Source of the DNA: Chiridota heheva
Lineage: Eukaryota > Echinodermata > Holothuroidea > Apodida > Chiridotidae
Length of the DNA stretch: 64,000 nucleotides
NCBI GenBank assembly: GCA_020152595.1
Contig: JAIGNY010004493.1
Location: 165,001-229,000, forward strand
Direction of reading: 5' to 3'
The notes below the pieces were generated by a model, which saw nothing but the letters and a program-made list of their open reading frames with translations, was not told the origin of the DNA and did not search any database. How positions within the stretch are numbered: position 1 is the stretch's first letter; each line of letters opens with the position of its first letter. Position numbers and translations under genes: made by a program. Below, piece by piece: positions 33,419-45,545 of the stretch.

Positions 33419-33609
33419 TTAAACCTTGCAAGATTCAGAAAAGGTCTTACAATCTCCGACAACTGCAACGCCTTTAAGAGAAACTTTAAATTCCCCAGAT
33501 TCATCCAGATTAGGAATAAACGCGTAGCCACTGATGCTTTTGAATTCTTGCAACTCTAAAGCGTAGTTTGCGTTGTAAACGGAGCTGTATGTGTCATTGA
33601 TTGCCAAAA
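33419..33609 (-). CDS. Possible terminal exon of an unknown secreted-type protein
   Basis: On the minus strand a strong acceptor (GTTTTTTTCTCAACCAG) opens a 62-codon frame reading LAINDTYSSVYNANYALELQ, then SISGYAFIPNLDESG and GDCKTFSESCKV before TAA. Mixed hydrophobic and polar residues and two Cys near the end look like real extracellular protein. G+C is higher than in flanking DNA. No homologue is recognised. Upstream exons would lie to the right, beyond 33.7 kb, and were not identified. Confidence 0.4.
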
Positions 33610-33784
33610 CTGGTTGAGAAAAAAACATTACCATAGTCACAAAAAGACCTCATATGTGAGAATAAAAAGATACGATACGATTATTATTTTTGTCTGTAAC
33701 ATTCAAACCATCATTTACCATGACTTCATAGCACTGCAACAAGACTAACACTTCTCATACCAAGCATCAAACTGCCAAACAATT

Positions 33785-33870
33785 CATCATTGTCATCGTC
33801 ATCGCCGTCATCGTCATCATCATCATTATCATCATCAATACAATTGTTGCATCATCATCGTGGTCGTCGT
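33785..33870 (+). repeat. (TCA/TCG)n microsatellite
   Basis: Repeated CATCAT, CGTCAT and TCGTCG triplets. Confidence 0.85.
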
Positions 33871-33885
33871 AGTAGTTAGAGGCCG

Positions 33886-34114
33886 CTATACAGACCCGAC
33901 CAATCAGAAGTCAGCATTGGTATCACGTGATAGGTCATTTGCATATATTTATGCTGGCTTCTGATTGGTCGGGCCCGTGAGATTTGTTCTCCTCTGGGTC
34001 ATCGGATTGCGTCACAAGATATTCTCGATTGTTCCGCAGAGGGCTTTTTAGCGAGGTGTATAGTTCATTTACATATACTTAATGCTAACTTCTGATTAGT
34101 CGGGGTCTGTATAG
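33886..34114. mobile_element. MITE with 33 bp terminal inverted repeats
   Basis: Ends CTATACAGACCCGACCAATC and its near-complement frame 229 bp. If the element proper starts at CAGACC (33891) and ends at GGTCTG (34109), it is flanked by TA on both sides, as for Tc1/mariner-type insertions. A third copy of the terminal motif (GGCTTCTGATTGGTCGGGCC, near 33956-33975) sits inside, so the left part is a palindrome of its own. Confidence 0.7.
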
Positions 34115-34640
34115 TGAACCCAGTGATTTTTTATCTTGGTCATTGGATTGCGTCAGAGAATGGGAGGGTTTTCAGGGAACCTTCCGAGAAGTGTTGTAAA
34201 TTGACGGTCATTTTGGAGAGGACACAGAGAGCCCCACCCAAGGGGAGGGTTTTCCGTATGAGAAGTATTGTTTGCGGTGAGTTGAACGTCATTTTGAAGT
34301 GGTTCTGATCAATTTGTGTCGTTTAGGTATCTAGTTTCTCTGGGGGAGTACTATGGGTCTATATGTTTTCTATATAAGTGGTGTCCGAGGGTAATGGGCC
34401 CTGCTCACCTCTCGCTGTAAGACAAGAAGAAGAAGAAAATGGCTATGGGTCCCCCTAGGGTACGTTACCCTGGTATTATCCACTCAAAGGTGGAGGTATT
34501 ATGGTCATTGTCGCCCATTTCAAAACAATAGGCCATGATAATCTGTTGATTAGAAGTTTAGATTTGTCAAAGAGTTTAATTGATTAAACTGCAAAAGGTA
34601 TCAATAATATAGATAAATCGTCATGTCACGATTATCAATA
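34115..34640. other. AT-rich spacer
   Basis: It contains an AAGAAGAAGAAAATGG tract near 34425 and nothing else recognised. Confidence 0.25.
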
Positions 34641-34644
34641 ATAT

Positions 34645-35460
34645 CGTGATAATATCGTCACAATTTACTGAGTCACATCATTCGAGAAGACATTGTACTT
34701 GACAATTGAGAAACAGTTTTTTCTTTTGATATTTGTCATTTTGAGAACATTTTTCAAAAGTGTGATTTGAGCGACGATATTTTTCAAAACGGTGTGATTT
34801 GAGACAATATTTTGAAAACGTGTACGATTTGAGAACGAAATTTCATATTCAAATTCCATTGACTTTGCACAGGGAGCAAAATTTGAGCAAAGATATTTTG
34901 AAAACGTGAATGATTTAAGAAGACGTTTTTTCTGAAACTCATTATTTCAGAAACAATTTATCTTTCATTTGAGAGGACAAAGTGAGATTTACTGCGGGTA
35001 AATGACCAAAACACGTGAAAATGGGGTCTACGGGGGTTTAATCGTAGGAATAACAGGACATAACTACATTTTTAACAGTCAAAATTGGCGTCTACAGGGG
35101 AATGACAGGACAGAATTGCGCTTTAATGCAAAAAAGAGGTCCACGGGGCAACGGGAAAAAATGGCGTCTACGGGAGAATGACTGGACAGAACTGCGCTTT
35201 TACGCGAAAAAAGGGGTTTAAGTGGGACTTGATTCCAAACCATGCCCTCTGAACGTTTTTCCTAAACCATTACATTTGAGCATGCACTTTTTGAAATTCC
35301 GCGTCATTTGAAAACCATTTTTTAGTTTGAAATTCCAATGACTTTACACAAAGCGTCAAATTTGAGAAGACATTTTTCGTTTTGACGTGTACTTTGAGAA
35401 ACAGTTTTTGAAATTCCTTGACTTTTGAGCGATCTTTTTTCTCATCCATCAACTTTTTTT
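34645..35460. repeat. Degenerate tandem repeats
   Basis: Two kinds are mixed. ATTTGAG-AACGATATTTT-GAAAACG units of about 45 bp lie on either side. At 35010-35230 there are three to four units of a ~70 bp repeat with GGCGTCTACGGGG and ATGACAGGACAGAA. The minus frames here are open by composition only. Confidence 0.55.
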
Positions 35461-37175
35461 TTTTTTTTTTTTTAAGTGATAAAAAACGAGAAAATGGGTT
35501 CAAAAAGCGAGGGACTTCATTGCGTACACGCGATGAAGCCCATAATGACGTCATTACCTTGAAAATGGGGGCGCTAACAAAAAAATCTATGACGTTTTCA
35601 AATGTAGATGTGTATTATGTTGTATGTGAACATCGACCAGTCTAGGACTGTCCGGAGAGAACCGCCATGACGATGGAACGTCGGCGAGCCTTGTGCCGTG
35701 TCAAAGCACTACTTAAGCCCAAATTATAGCGCTCTATTCGAGGTTGACGAACATACAGTCGCTACCCCCGCCTAACATCAGGCAACTCTAGCGTATCAAG
35801 GGCAAGCAAGGTGTGTTTTTCCTTGTGAATGTTGGCATGTACATTCTATACAATCATCCTGTGGCATAATTTCAAGCAATTCATATATGGTCATCACACC
35901 ACTATTAATTGACCAATCTGATTGATTTAAAATGACATAATTCTGTTACGTATGTAATGGACCAATACCAATAGTTAATATTAGTCTTTCATCCCTTATC
36001 CCACAATGCCATAGACATCAACAAACTCATCAAGGACATCTAACCAAAGGATCTATATTGATCCATTATCAAATAAGAAAACATGGATTATGAATGTGTT
36101 TTCTTATCATTTTGCAATGCATAATTATTGGTCGGTCTATACTTTACCGCCCAAAGAGTCATCATTTTAACAGATAGTAATACTCCATTATTATACATTA
36201 TATAATCAACTACACTAGTACTTTTATCCACCTATTATCAAACACGCCGTACAAAATGATGTATCGATCGGCTCTCTTTGTCATATAACATTTTACCCCC
36301 ATTATCATACATCATATAGTTAAGGCTATAACAAAAAATAAGCATTATGTACACAAAATCGATCAAGTGTATATGTCATATCCTACATTAAAAAAAGGAC
36401 CGTTTTACCATTTGACGAAAGATATAAATCAGTCAAATTGCGTTCGGTTTCTTTTACAGTTAGAAGTTTAATGCATGTCCTGAAATGACCACAGAAGAAG
36501 CACCGATTAACTGCAGTTGGTACATACTAAGCCTTCATATAGATCTAAGTGAAATTTAACAAAGGAAACGGACCAATACTACATACATCAAAATTGACAC
36601 CAATTTAACAATAAATTGGGGAAAAAATGATGCTGAATAAATCTTTTTTTTAGTCCATTGTCTCGTACTCCAACATCTTCGTGTTGGTTTGAGTTAGCCC
36701 TATGTTAAACCGTATGTACAGTAACAGACAGTCCATAGTCAAATTCAAATAAATCAATAGAGGACAAGATTTTCTTTTGTGAGATGCTCTTATGTATACA
36801 TGTATTATCGACGTGCGTGTGTGTGTGTATGTGTGTGTTGAAAGCATACCTTGATGACGTATTCACCTCAGGCGACTTTGAATCATTAAAAAAACCACCG
36901 TCCCCTCAATATCGGTCAAAATGGACCACTTCACGTCTTTTCATATGTGATGCTTGAACGGGCAGTGGTAAATCTTTGCTTGATTGGGTAGCTGTGAGCC
37001 CAGTGGATCTCAGTTACTTTCCTAACCGAAAGTTCATCAAAACAAAATGTCAAGAATTACATCAACATATGCATACATTGGTATAGGTATCTTATAGCTT
37101 TGTGAAACTGTAAAAAGAAGAAGAAGAGGTCGCGCCATGTCCAAGAGTCTCAGGATGCAGGAATTTATAGTTGAA
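35461..37175. other. Mostly featureless DNA
   Basis: It begins with a poly-T run (35453-35473). A CpG-rich patch at 35640-35720 has a short arginine-rich ORF starting at 35668. A (GT)n run lies at about 36814-36840. No gene is supported. Confidence 0.35.
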
Positions 37176-37610
37176 TTCCTTTAGTCAAGAGGTCCCATAT
37201 GTATTCGCGAGTATGTTGGTCCAGGAGCTATTTTAAAGCCCCCGGGGCACCAAAGGGCCAAAAAACGCCAATTTCAACAAGTCACCACGTAATATGTAAT
37301 TTGGGCCAATTGTTTAGTGTGCCTGACGGCTTCAATGGATATGAAGGACCTATATGAAATTACTCACTCCTCTGATCTTAGGGTCCAACGTGTATATGCG
37401 GTTATGTTGGTCCACCAGCTAGTTTAGGAGCCCCGGGCTCCAAAGGGCCGAAAACCTGAAATTTTGTCAAAATATGCCATTTGGACCCATTTTAGAGGGT
37501 GCCTGACGGCTTCAATGGATATGTAGCGTATGTCGAGTTACTCCTTCGGCCAATGGGTCCCATGTGTATACGCGGGTATGTTGGTTCACGAGTTATTTTA
37601 GAAGCATCAA
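37176..37610 (+). repeat. ~175-190 bp tandem repeat, about 2.3 copies
   Basis: GGTCCCATGTGTATACGCGG-type anchors lie near 37190, 37381 and 37556, each followed by TATGTTGGTYC, and GCCTGACGGCTTCAATGGAT lies at about 37321 and 37501. Confidence 0.75.
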
Positions 37611-37861
37611 CGAAGACACCAGATCCCTGTTGGCTTTGATTGTTGTCTTTTCTCATCATATTCAACTATAATTATAATCTGTCTGCTGTGCGCTAGTGTT
37701 AGTATATATTGCCAGGAAAACCAAAGGATAAAAAATATGTAGAAAAAAACGTAAAAGAAAGTAACATATCGCGCAATTATTGGTAGCATTGCATTAAACA
37801 CATCCAAGTACATGTATACACGTTACACCGGTTCGCATAGTAGGTAAAAACACTAAGCCAG

Positions 37862-37950
37862 ACCGAATGTGAATCTAATTCTGGATATGAGGCTGACTGA
37901 ATCTGAATCTGAGGCTGAAGGCTGATATGAGTCTGAATCTGAGGCTAACT
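37862..37950 (+). repeat. GAATCTGAGGCT minisatellite
   Basis: Mixed GAATCTGA, GAGGCTGA and GATATGAG words repeat for about 90 bases. Confidence 0.7.
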
Positions 37951-37984
37951 TCAGGTTGGTTTAGAGTACAGCAGACCCTACACC

Positions 37985-38075
37985 AGCGAGTCTTAATAGG
38001 CGGCCCGCGGGCCAAACCTGGCCCGCCAGACAATCCAATCTGGCCTGCGAACATGAGTCATGGTGGAAAAATCGC
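37985..38075 (+). mobile_element. hAT-like element end
   Basis: GGCGGCCCGCGGGCCAAACC (38000-38019) with the GGCCCGCGGGCC palindrome and repeated TGGCCC/TGGCCTGCGAAC is typical of hAT transposon ends in animals. No transposase is present here. Confidence 0.5.
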
Positions 38076-38654
38076 AGAATCCTCCTCCCCCTTTTTTTTT
38101 TTGGGGATGGGGTTCCAATGCAGATTAGCGCTCTAGAACATCGCGCTTATCAAATAAAATGGTATCTTCACTTCCGCTATAAAATGGGCAGACTCGCGGC
38201 GTGTCAAGGAAGGCAGATAAAAGAAACGCCCACATCTGTAGTCCAGTCAATCTAGCCCCCAAAGTGGCTGAATCTAGTAAAAAATTGCAAAAGTTTCGCG
38301 ATATACATTAATTTGTAGTAGAATGTGTGTAGTTCAACATATCAAAAAACTAAAATTTTCCAAATATGGAAAATATGTTTTAATGACGTCACAAAAGAGT
38401 AACAATGCCTTTTTATTTGCTTTTCTCAAGGTAGTTGTGTCCGTTTTCATATTCAAACTGATAAACACCTTGATTTAGGTGAAAATTTGACTTCTAGCGT
38501 AAATGAGAAAATATGCATAATGAACTTTAATATAGCTTCTATTTTTTGTATCGTGACGTCACTGATTGTTCAAACAACCAGCATTAAGTTACACAAAAAT
38601 GCGCCAATTAGTATACGTAATTATGCTGAAATTAAACAAAATATATATTTTAAA

Positions 38655-39915
38655 AAATATACGAAGAATACGATTTAACATACTTCACTCTCAGTTTGGA
38701 ATTGCTGGTGACATCCAACAATGGCTCATATCCTATCTATCGTCTAGAAAGCAACATGTTTTTGTTAAAGGTGCTAGATCCAAAAACTTTCCGTTGGACT
38801 GTGGCGTACCTCAAGGCAGCGGCTTGGGTCCCATATTATTCTTGTGTTATGTTTCTCAACTCTTCAGTATTGTGTTAAAGCATATCCCACAAGCCCATAG
38901 CTATGCTGATGATACTCAGCTTTACTGCTCATTCACTGCCAGCTCTATCTCAGAGAAAGAGGCAGTCGAGGCAATGCAATCTCTTATTGCTGAAATAAGG
39001 TCTTGGATGGTAAAGAATAATCTCATGATCAATGACTTCAAGACTGAATTTCTTCTATTTGGCACTCGTCAGCAATTAGCTAAAGCTGGAGTCCAATCCA
39101 TCAAAGTTGGTGATGCTGAAATAAAACCACCTGTTAGTGTAAAAAAATTGGGTGTTTATTTGGACAATCACATGTCTATGAATATTCATATCGGGAAAGT
39201 TTGTTCCAAAGCTTATCACGGTCTTTATAACATTCGTCAGATTGCCAAATATCTTGATGTAGATTCCATGAAAACCTTTATTAATGCTTTTGTTATAATT
39301 CACATTGATTATTGTAATTCACTTCTTGTTGGACTACCTGATTATCAACTTTGCAGAATTCAAAGAATACTTAATGGTGCTGCTCGGTCGATTTTCAGAC
39401 TACCAAAATTTGTTCACATTAATGCTGTTTTGAAATCCCTTCACTGGTTACCAGTCAAACAAAGAATTGATTATAAAATTATTTTACAAGTTTTCAAGTG
39501 CATTAAAGGCCTTGCTCCAAAATATTTATGTGAAATGGTAGTTAAAAAACCATCCCGCTATGACTTTCGTTTCAAGTCCCTATTTGTTCCTCGTATTAAG
39601 CATAAACTCTTGGCGAAAGGGCCTTTGCTTATAAAGGTCCTTGGTTGTGGAATTCACTCCCAACTGAACTCAAATGTATTAATAATGTATCCCTGACCTC
39701 CTTCAAAACTAAGCTTAAAACTTTTTTGTTTAAAAAGACAATAATCTAATGTGCAGCTTGATCCATTTTATTTCTATTTATGTTGTCATTTCTGTATTCT
39801 TATTTTTGTTTTCGTATTGTAATTTCCTTGTATGTAAACTGGTAAGGCGCTTTTGAATGTTTTTACAAAATTAGCGCTATATAAATTTATGTATTATTAT
39901 CATTATTATTATTAT
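38655..39915 (+). mobile_element. 5'-truncated CR1/L2-type LINE, long open frame
   Basis: An open frame reaches 39696 and covers the reverse transcriptase palm: GVPQGSGLGPILF (motif B), HSYADDTQLY (motif C with an intact YADD), then VKKLGVYLDNHMS and HWLPVKQRIDYKI. A single frameshift near 39625-39645 separates it from the usual GPWLWNSLPTELK C-terminus. The tail is GCGCTATATAAAT followed by ATT repeats at about 39871-39915. The fingers region and endonuclease are missing. It is the least decayed element in the window. Confidence 0.88.
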
Positions 39916-40300
39916 AGGACTGTCAGACTTAGAGTGAATTACTTTTCATGAGTACGAGTAGGCCTACAGAGGTAATCATTACGAAGACGTACTATACTTG
40001 CATTCTAAATTTGCTGAGTTTGAGTTCAAAAACTGTACAAACAGGTGATGTGCATGTAGAGATTAAAGATAAATTGGAAAAGCCTTCTTGCTTCTTTCCC
40101 TGTTGTGGCTTTTTGTTTTTTGCTTCTCGCAATTTTGGGGCCAAGCTTTACCCAGTTATTGCGCATTTTAACGCTTCCAAATAGTTTTGGTCCCTTTTGG
40201 TGAGTTTGACCTGTCTCCGCCCCTTTATGTGACCTATACATAAAATTGAAATGATCTTCTTACCTTGTTTGTCTTTCATGCCCTCATAGATCTAGGTTTT
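39916..40300. other. Spacer
   Basis: The frame at 39948-40184 is unsupported. Its right part may belong to the 3' region of the minus-strand element that follows. Confidence 0.25.
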
Positions 40301-40305
40301 CTTCC

Positions 40306-43300
40306 TCAACCTTTGTTGAATTGAGACAACTTACTCAACGACATTTCCCAAATCCAATTGAACATTTTAAGCCATGGCATCTGCAGTTGCATCTTTTGGA
40401 ACCAGTTTGCTTTGCATGCACACCAGATGACCTTTAGTATGTCTTCCGGCGCTGCTGGGAGAAGTGTTTTTATTGGTACAAAACGTCGAGTCCTTCTTTG
40501 ATTGACCATCCATATTGTTCTGGGTTTAATAACCTTGTATATGTCAATCCACTTTGGGGTCTGTAATTATGTACGAAGACTGTGATGCGCAGCGGCTGCT
40601 GAGGTGGGTGGCAAGTTTTGTGGTTGGACCACTGATCGATTGGTCATGGCTTTTATTGTGAACCTCCTAAATCTGAGGTGGTTCAGATCTTCTCCCACAT
40701 CACCATTGTACAGTGAACTTATGAGATATTCACCAGCGCGGATTATATACTCTTTGGAAGAATCCTCCAGGAACACCTTTGCATTAACCTTCAGACTTCC
40801 ATCAGACATTGCCTTTCTGAGGACATTTCCCTTCCTAATGCCATGTAGGCGTGATGTCGTGTCACATCCTGTAATTGCATGCAAAAAAAGCAAGAGTTGA
40901 CAGAGTTGCTTTCCGAGCAGGGATTTTGTGTGCTTGATGTTCCATAGTTTCACATATTTTGCTTTGTCACTTCTGAAAAAATGTCATTTGAATTCATATC
41001 AGCATGAAAACAGAGTAATATTAAAAGATCAGTATCTTCCCACCCCAATTACCACCGTTGGCTTTGACGTTGCGCAAGTCACAGCGGTTTGCACGATCAG
41101 GTCTGCATCTTCTCAGCATGGCGGGTACTGAAACCCCTCTCCTGCATTTTTCCACTAAGCATGTGAATGAAGTCCTGTTTGTTATTTTCATTAGTTAAGA
41201 AATGTTTTTTTGTTATCGAAATGGCATGTCTTCGCTGAATTTGACCCTTGTACCACACAATCCTTTCGCTCGTCGAACATGAGCGGTATCTTTTGTCGAT
41301 GAACCACAAGAATAACCATCAAATACAACGTTTGCATTCGTATATCTCTGACGAATGTAGTTAAATACATATCACATAACGACGAAAATGATGCTCCCTG
41401 TGTCCAGGGCAAGCGTTGTAGAAATGAATCCCCATCTATCACGTAAAAGCAGTCGCTGACTGGTGTTGTTCCCCTGTGGCCTAGATTGCATCAGCAAGAG
41501 CTAGTTTTTTACCTTCTCTCATTAGACCTGATGAATCAAATAAAGATGCAGGATAACCGCACAATTCTATGAGAAAAGATCTTCCTTCAATTCAAAATGT
41601 ATATTACTAACTGCGATGAGACGTTGGAACAATAGCTGTGGGTCGACTTCAATTAAGCTCCCATCAATGTTCACAGATGTTGTCGAACTGAGTGTGACTG
41701 CTTGGAGACATCGTTTGAACAAGGAATCTTGAACAGAATAGCCAACCACGTTATGTACAATTTGTTGTGCTATTTCTTTCGCATTGTCAACATTCACATT
41801 TGCATCAGCAACTAATCCTGTTTCAATGTTGCGCAATGATGCATCTTCTTCGAAAGGATTTCTACTATCGAGGAATGAGGTAAAAATCATCATGTCTTTG
41901 TGATCCCTTTGAATCCTTGCCTCTGTACATTCCTTGTGTTGCTCGCTTGTGGTGTTATACACACATCTTGCATGGCCTTGTTTATTTCGGCGCAGGCTGG
42001 CATTGATAAAAACCCACTAAGCTCACTGGTTTTCAGTCATTCTACGTCCACGAATTAAAGCCCCAGTTGTCTTTAAGCTTATCATCAAAACTTGCTCTAT
42101 TACAAGGTCCGTGGATAGACCAGCCCCAAATCGGTCACTACGGCGGACGACATGTTTACCTGACATAAATATGCAGAAAACATCCAAGTGATCCTTTTCA
42201 AGATTTTGCATTAGCTGAAGGTATATATACGCCGACTTCAAATAAAGATTGTGTCCTGCTGCAGCAAAAAGGTAGCATCTCTTTAACGCATGTCAAGTTA
42301 AGTTCCAAATTTCCTGTGCGCTCAGCTTTTATGGAGTTACACAACAGGTCCACCATATCCATGTATAGTAGCCAAAGCCTCGCGGTGCGGGACGTGTTGA
42401 ATTTACGCATTCCTTTCCCAAATACTTCTTCTACATTGGTAAAGATCTCATTTCTACAAACCTTACTTACTGACACATTACCACTAATGAGGGAGTCATA
42501 CAGTCCACCTAGTGTGGTCAATAGTTCATCATCTGTCTGCCCATTTGAGAGTTGGGGAATTTCCGACAAAACTGTTGTCGGCGCTGTTTCTAAGTTGGAC
42601 GTCGAAACCCTTTTTGAATCCATGTCCAACAGTTAGTGCGATCTATTTCAACTCCCTGGTGCAATGATGATTTCATTGTTTCAATCGGCTGGATGTGATC
42701 ATGCACGTCACAGTCATTAACCAAAATGAAAATGCGTGAGTCTGCCACAGCATTTAGTGCTCTGTTAACCAGTAGATGTCCTCTAACTGCTCTTGCTACA
42801 GCCTTGCCACTCATCACATAACTTACTGTGCTAGATGCGTAGACAGTTTCCAACAGTTCATGAAGTCCAGACCCAGCCATGAGGTGTCCGATACATCCAA
42901 AGAAACTCATTTGAAGGTGAAAATCGCCCAGACGTAGAATCACTTTGTGAAGGTCGCTTTCAGCGGGTTTACTCCATGTGATCATGAGAGCTTTCCAATA
43001 CAAAGGTCGGTCGAAGGTGAGGATAGTCTAAGTTGCGTGAAAGTGAATCTTAATTTTTGCCAAAGATGTGACTTCAGAAACTTTCGTGATGATCCTTGGG
43101 ATTTGTTTGAGACTAGTGGATCCCGGCGTCATCGCGGCAATTACTCCCATTCCGTGAAATGTACCATGGCCATCAATGGAGGGAACAATTGTGATCAACG
43201 TTATCTGCAATAAATTGCAAGAAATGCTCTCCTGTTGTTTTTGGTATATCAATACCTTGCGATGCTGCTGCACTAGCTTCAAACTTTTGAACTTCCGAAT

Positions 43301-44245
43301 AGAGAGCACAAAATCCAAGTTTATTTAATGTTTCGATAAGGAATCCAAAATGATGATGCATTTGAACTGCAAGCCCAAGCTGTAGAGGGGTTATTTTTGT
43401 CTCGGACGAGAAGATTAAATAATTATCTGGCCAATTGATGAGATCTTTAAGTTGGCATGATTCTCCGTAAATAATGATTTCAGAAGTATTTGCAGGCTTT
43501 GTGGAATATATCTGAAGTTTTCATCGATTGACGGTATGTCTGACGGCGATGCATACTGAGGTGACGAATTGATGTTCTTGATATCATTCAGTATTAGCTT
43601 TGCAGCTGTTTTGATCACCCATTCTGTTTCTATATCAGCATTTTGATTCTTTGGGTAATTATAAAATTATTTCAATACTGAGTAAATTGTTCTGCTGAAT
43701 GTGAGTACACTTGCATTCCCTTCATCTTCAGATACCAGGAGTGAACTTCCAAAGTATTCTTGAAGTTTAATTTTCATATATTTTGTACTATATGGTATGT
43801 TGCAATATTCGCCCATTTTTACAGCGAGTTCGGATAAAGATTTGTGTTCGTTTTCAATTTCCTTCAGATACTCAACCACTTTTTCAAACGCTTTTGCTTT
43901 GCGTACGTCTTCTGGTCTTTGCGCGCCTGTCGCTTGTTATTTCCTGGCTGTATTGTTAATGAAATATTACGCCCAGTCCAGTGCATAAAGATCATCTACA
44001 AGTGCGAGTCTTAAATGAATTTGTCGATCCATTCATCTGACCAATAGGTCTTAGTGAACACGCATCCACAATCTTTTGATGAAAATATGTGGACCTGACG
44101 GGATAAACATCGAAACCTCTTTTTTTCCCGTAAATAGAAGCACTTTTGCCGCAGAAAAAGCAATACTCTCTGAAATCAAAATTTTGATCAGAAGATCGCA
44201 AATTCTTAGCTTGTATGTTATTGGTTGACTTTGTTTGATTCATTT
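40306..44245 (-). pseudogene. Decayed large single-ORF element with HAITGCDTTS motif
   Basis: At least eight minus-strand frames lie in order over 3.9 kb and look like one broken protein of roughly 1,300 residues. The start near 44243 has a YCFFCGKS zinc-like pair. The middle includes RVSTSNLETAPTT and a long helical region. Near 40900-40570 comes HAITGCDTTSRLHGIRKGN, then a region with a Cys-rich end whose cysteines are spread over shifted frames near 40480-40340. I have seen HA-x-GCDTTS plus Cys-rich tails in large repetitive proteins of marine invertebrates, but cannot name the family or assign a transposase. Stops and shifts show it is inactive. Confidence 0.6.
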
Positions 44246-44249
44246 AAAT

Positions 44250-44625
44250 ATTTTTGTGTTTGATTAATATTGGGTTGCAATAACGGTTTCGTCACTTTTG
44301 CTGAACCACTTGACCAACTGCTACATGAATGTTATCTCCACGTGCGTGACTAGTTCTTAATAATCCTTTTTTTCCCTTTTCTTTTATTCTGACAATGTCC
44401 ATTGTTTAACTCTTTGTTGCAAATAACACAAAGCCCCAGTTGAGTACCTGAAACATTTTTATCGGAACAGATTATTACTCCTCCTGAAACAAAGTAATAC
44501 AGAAAATTTTGTTACGGGCTTGGCCATAGTGCTCAGTTTTTTCTGATGTTGTAGTAAACTGGTAAATGTAATTGGCAATGGTAATTTTTTAATAAAGGAA
44601 ATAAATCAATAGAGATATAAAAATA
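44250..44625. other. Spacer, nothing recognised
   Basis: AT-rich sequence between the decayed element and a MITE. Confidence 0.25.
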
Positions 44626-44948
44626 AGTGGCGCCGTCACGGGGAGCATGGGTGGGGAGGGGCATGTGCCCCCTATGTCCAAATTGTCAAACAATTATTTG
44701 GTCCAAAATGGCTATTTTGACTTTTTGTAATGAGGGGGGAGGTAAATCCTAATTTGGTAATTAAAAAAGCCGTGTATTGCACACATTCAGAGTCCTTTTT
44801 GGGCATCTAAAACTTGAAAAATACGAGGTTTCCCGGAGCTTCGCCCGCCTGGACCACAACAGGGCTTTTCCCCTGGACCCCAAAGGGGCCCTAAGACCCA
44901 TGCCGAAAAGGTTTGTGCTCTTAATATCAAATCCTTGACGACGCCACT
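44626..44948. mobile_element. MITE with AGTGGCG(C/T)CGTCA ends
   Basis: AGTGGCGCCGTCACGG at the left and the complement of AGTGGCGTCGTCAAGG at the right give 14 of 16 matching bases, enclosing 323 bp. The interior shares CGGAGCTTCGCCC-CCTGGACC with repeats at 904-930 and 25125. No target duplication is obvious. The minus frame inside it is spurious. Confidence 0.65.
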
Positions 44949-45540
44949 GATGAAAATGGGCGAGGACGCACGGACCAGAAGGCAAACTCTGCCTATTTGT
45001 TGGCATTTTTCATTTTTTCATTTTTGTTAACAAAATGTTCTTTAACACCGGACTTATTTACAAACCAAAAATTTTTCCTTCAGACGGATCCACCATTCTC
45101 AAACCCATAGGCGGGATTTGATGAGCAAATGGGCACTCCCCCTCACCCCGCCAACACACACACTTTTTCCCCGAAATTGTATCTTTGGTTTGGTGAATGG
45201 TGCATGATCCCTTCTCACTTTTGACTTTGCCCCCCCTTGCCCACTCACACACTTTCAGTAGGCAAATCCCGTTCATGCGAGATAAACCTATTTAAAATAA
45301 ATAGAATAAGAATTTAGAAACAACAAAGGTTAACACACTTTTAATAACAGGCCATTGCATTCAGATCTTTGGGCATGTTTGTCAATACACACGCCAAACT
45401 AACGACGCTTGGCCGGCCAAATCGTGGTCGATTGCACATTTGCACAACCCATGACATTCTAGGCTACTTCATGTATTTGGAGCCACCTAGCGAGAAGCGC
45501 GGCGTACGTAGGCCTAATGCTTTGTAATTTTTTTCTTAAG
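44949..45540. other. Spacer before the TAACGTTA region
   Basis: The minus frame at 45058-45276 lacks motifs. CpG words become commoner from about 45390 (GGCCGGCC, GCGCGGCGTACG), hinting at a regulatory region. Confidence 0.3.
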
Positions 45541-45545
45541 CTAGT

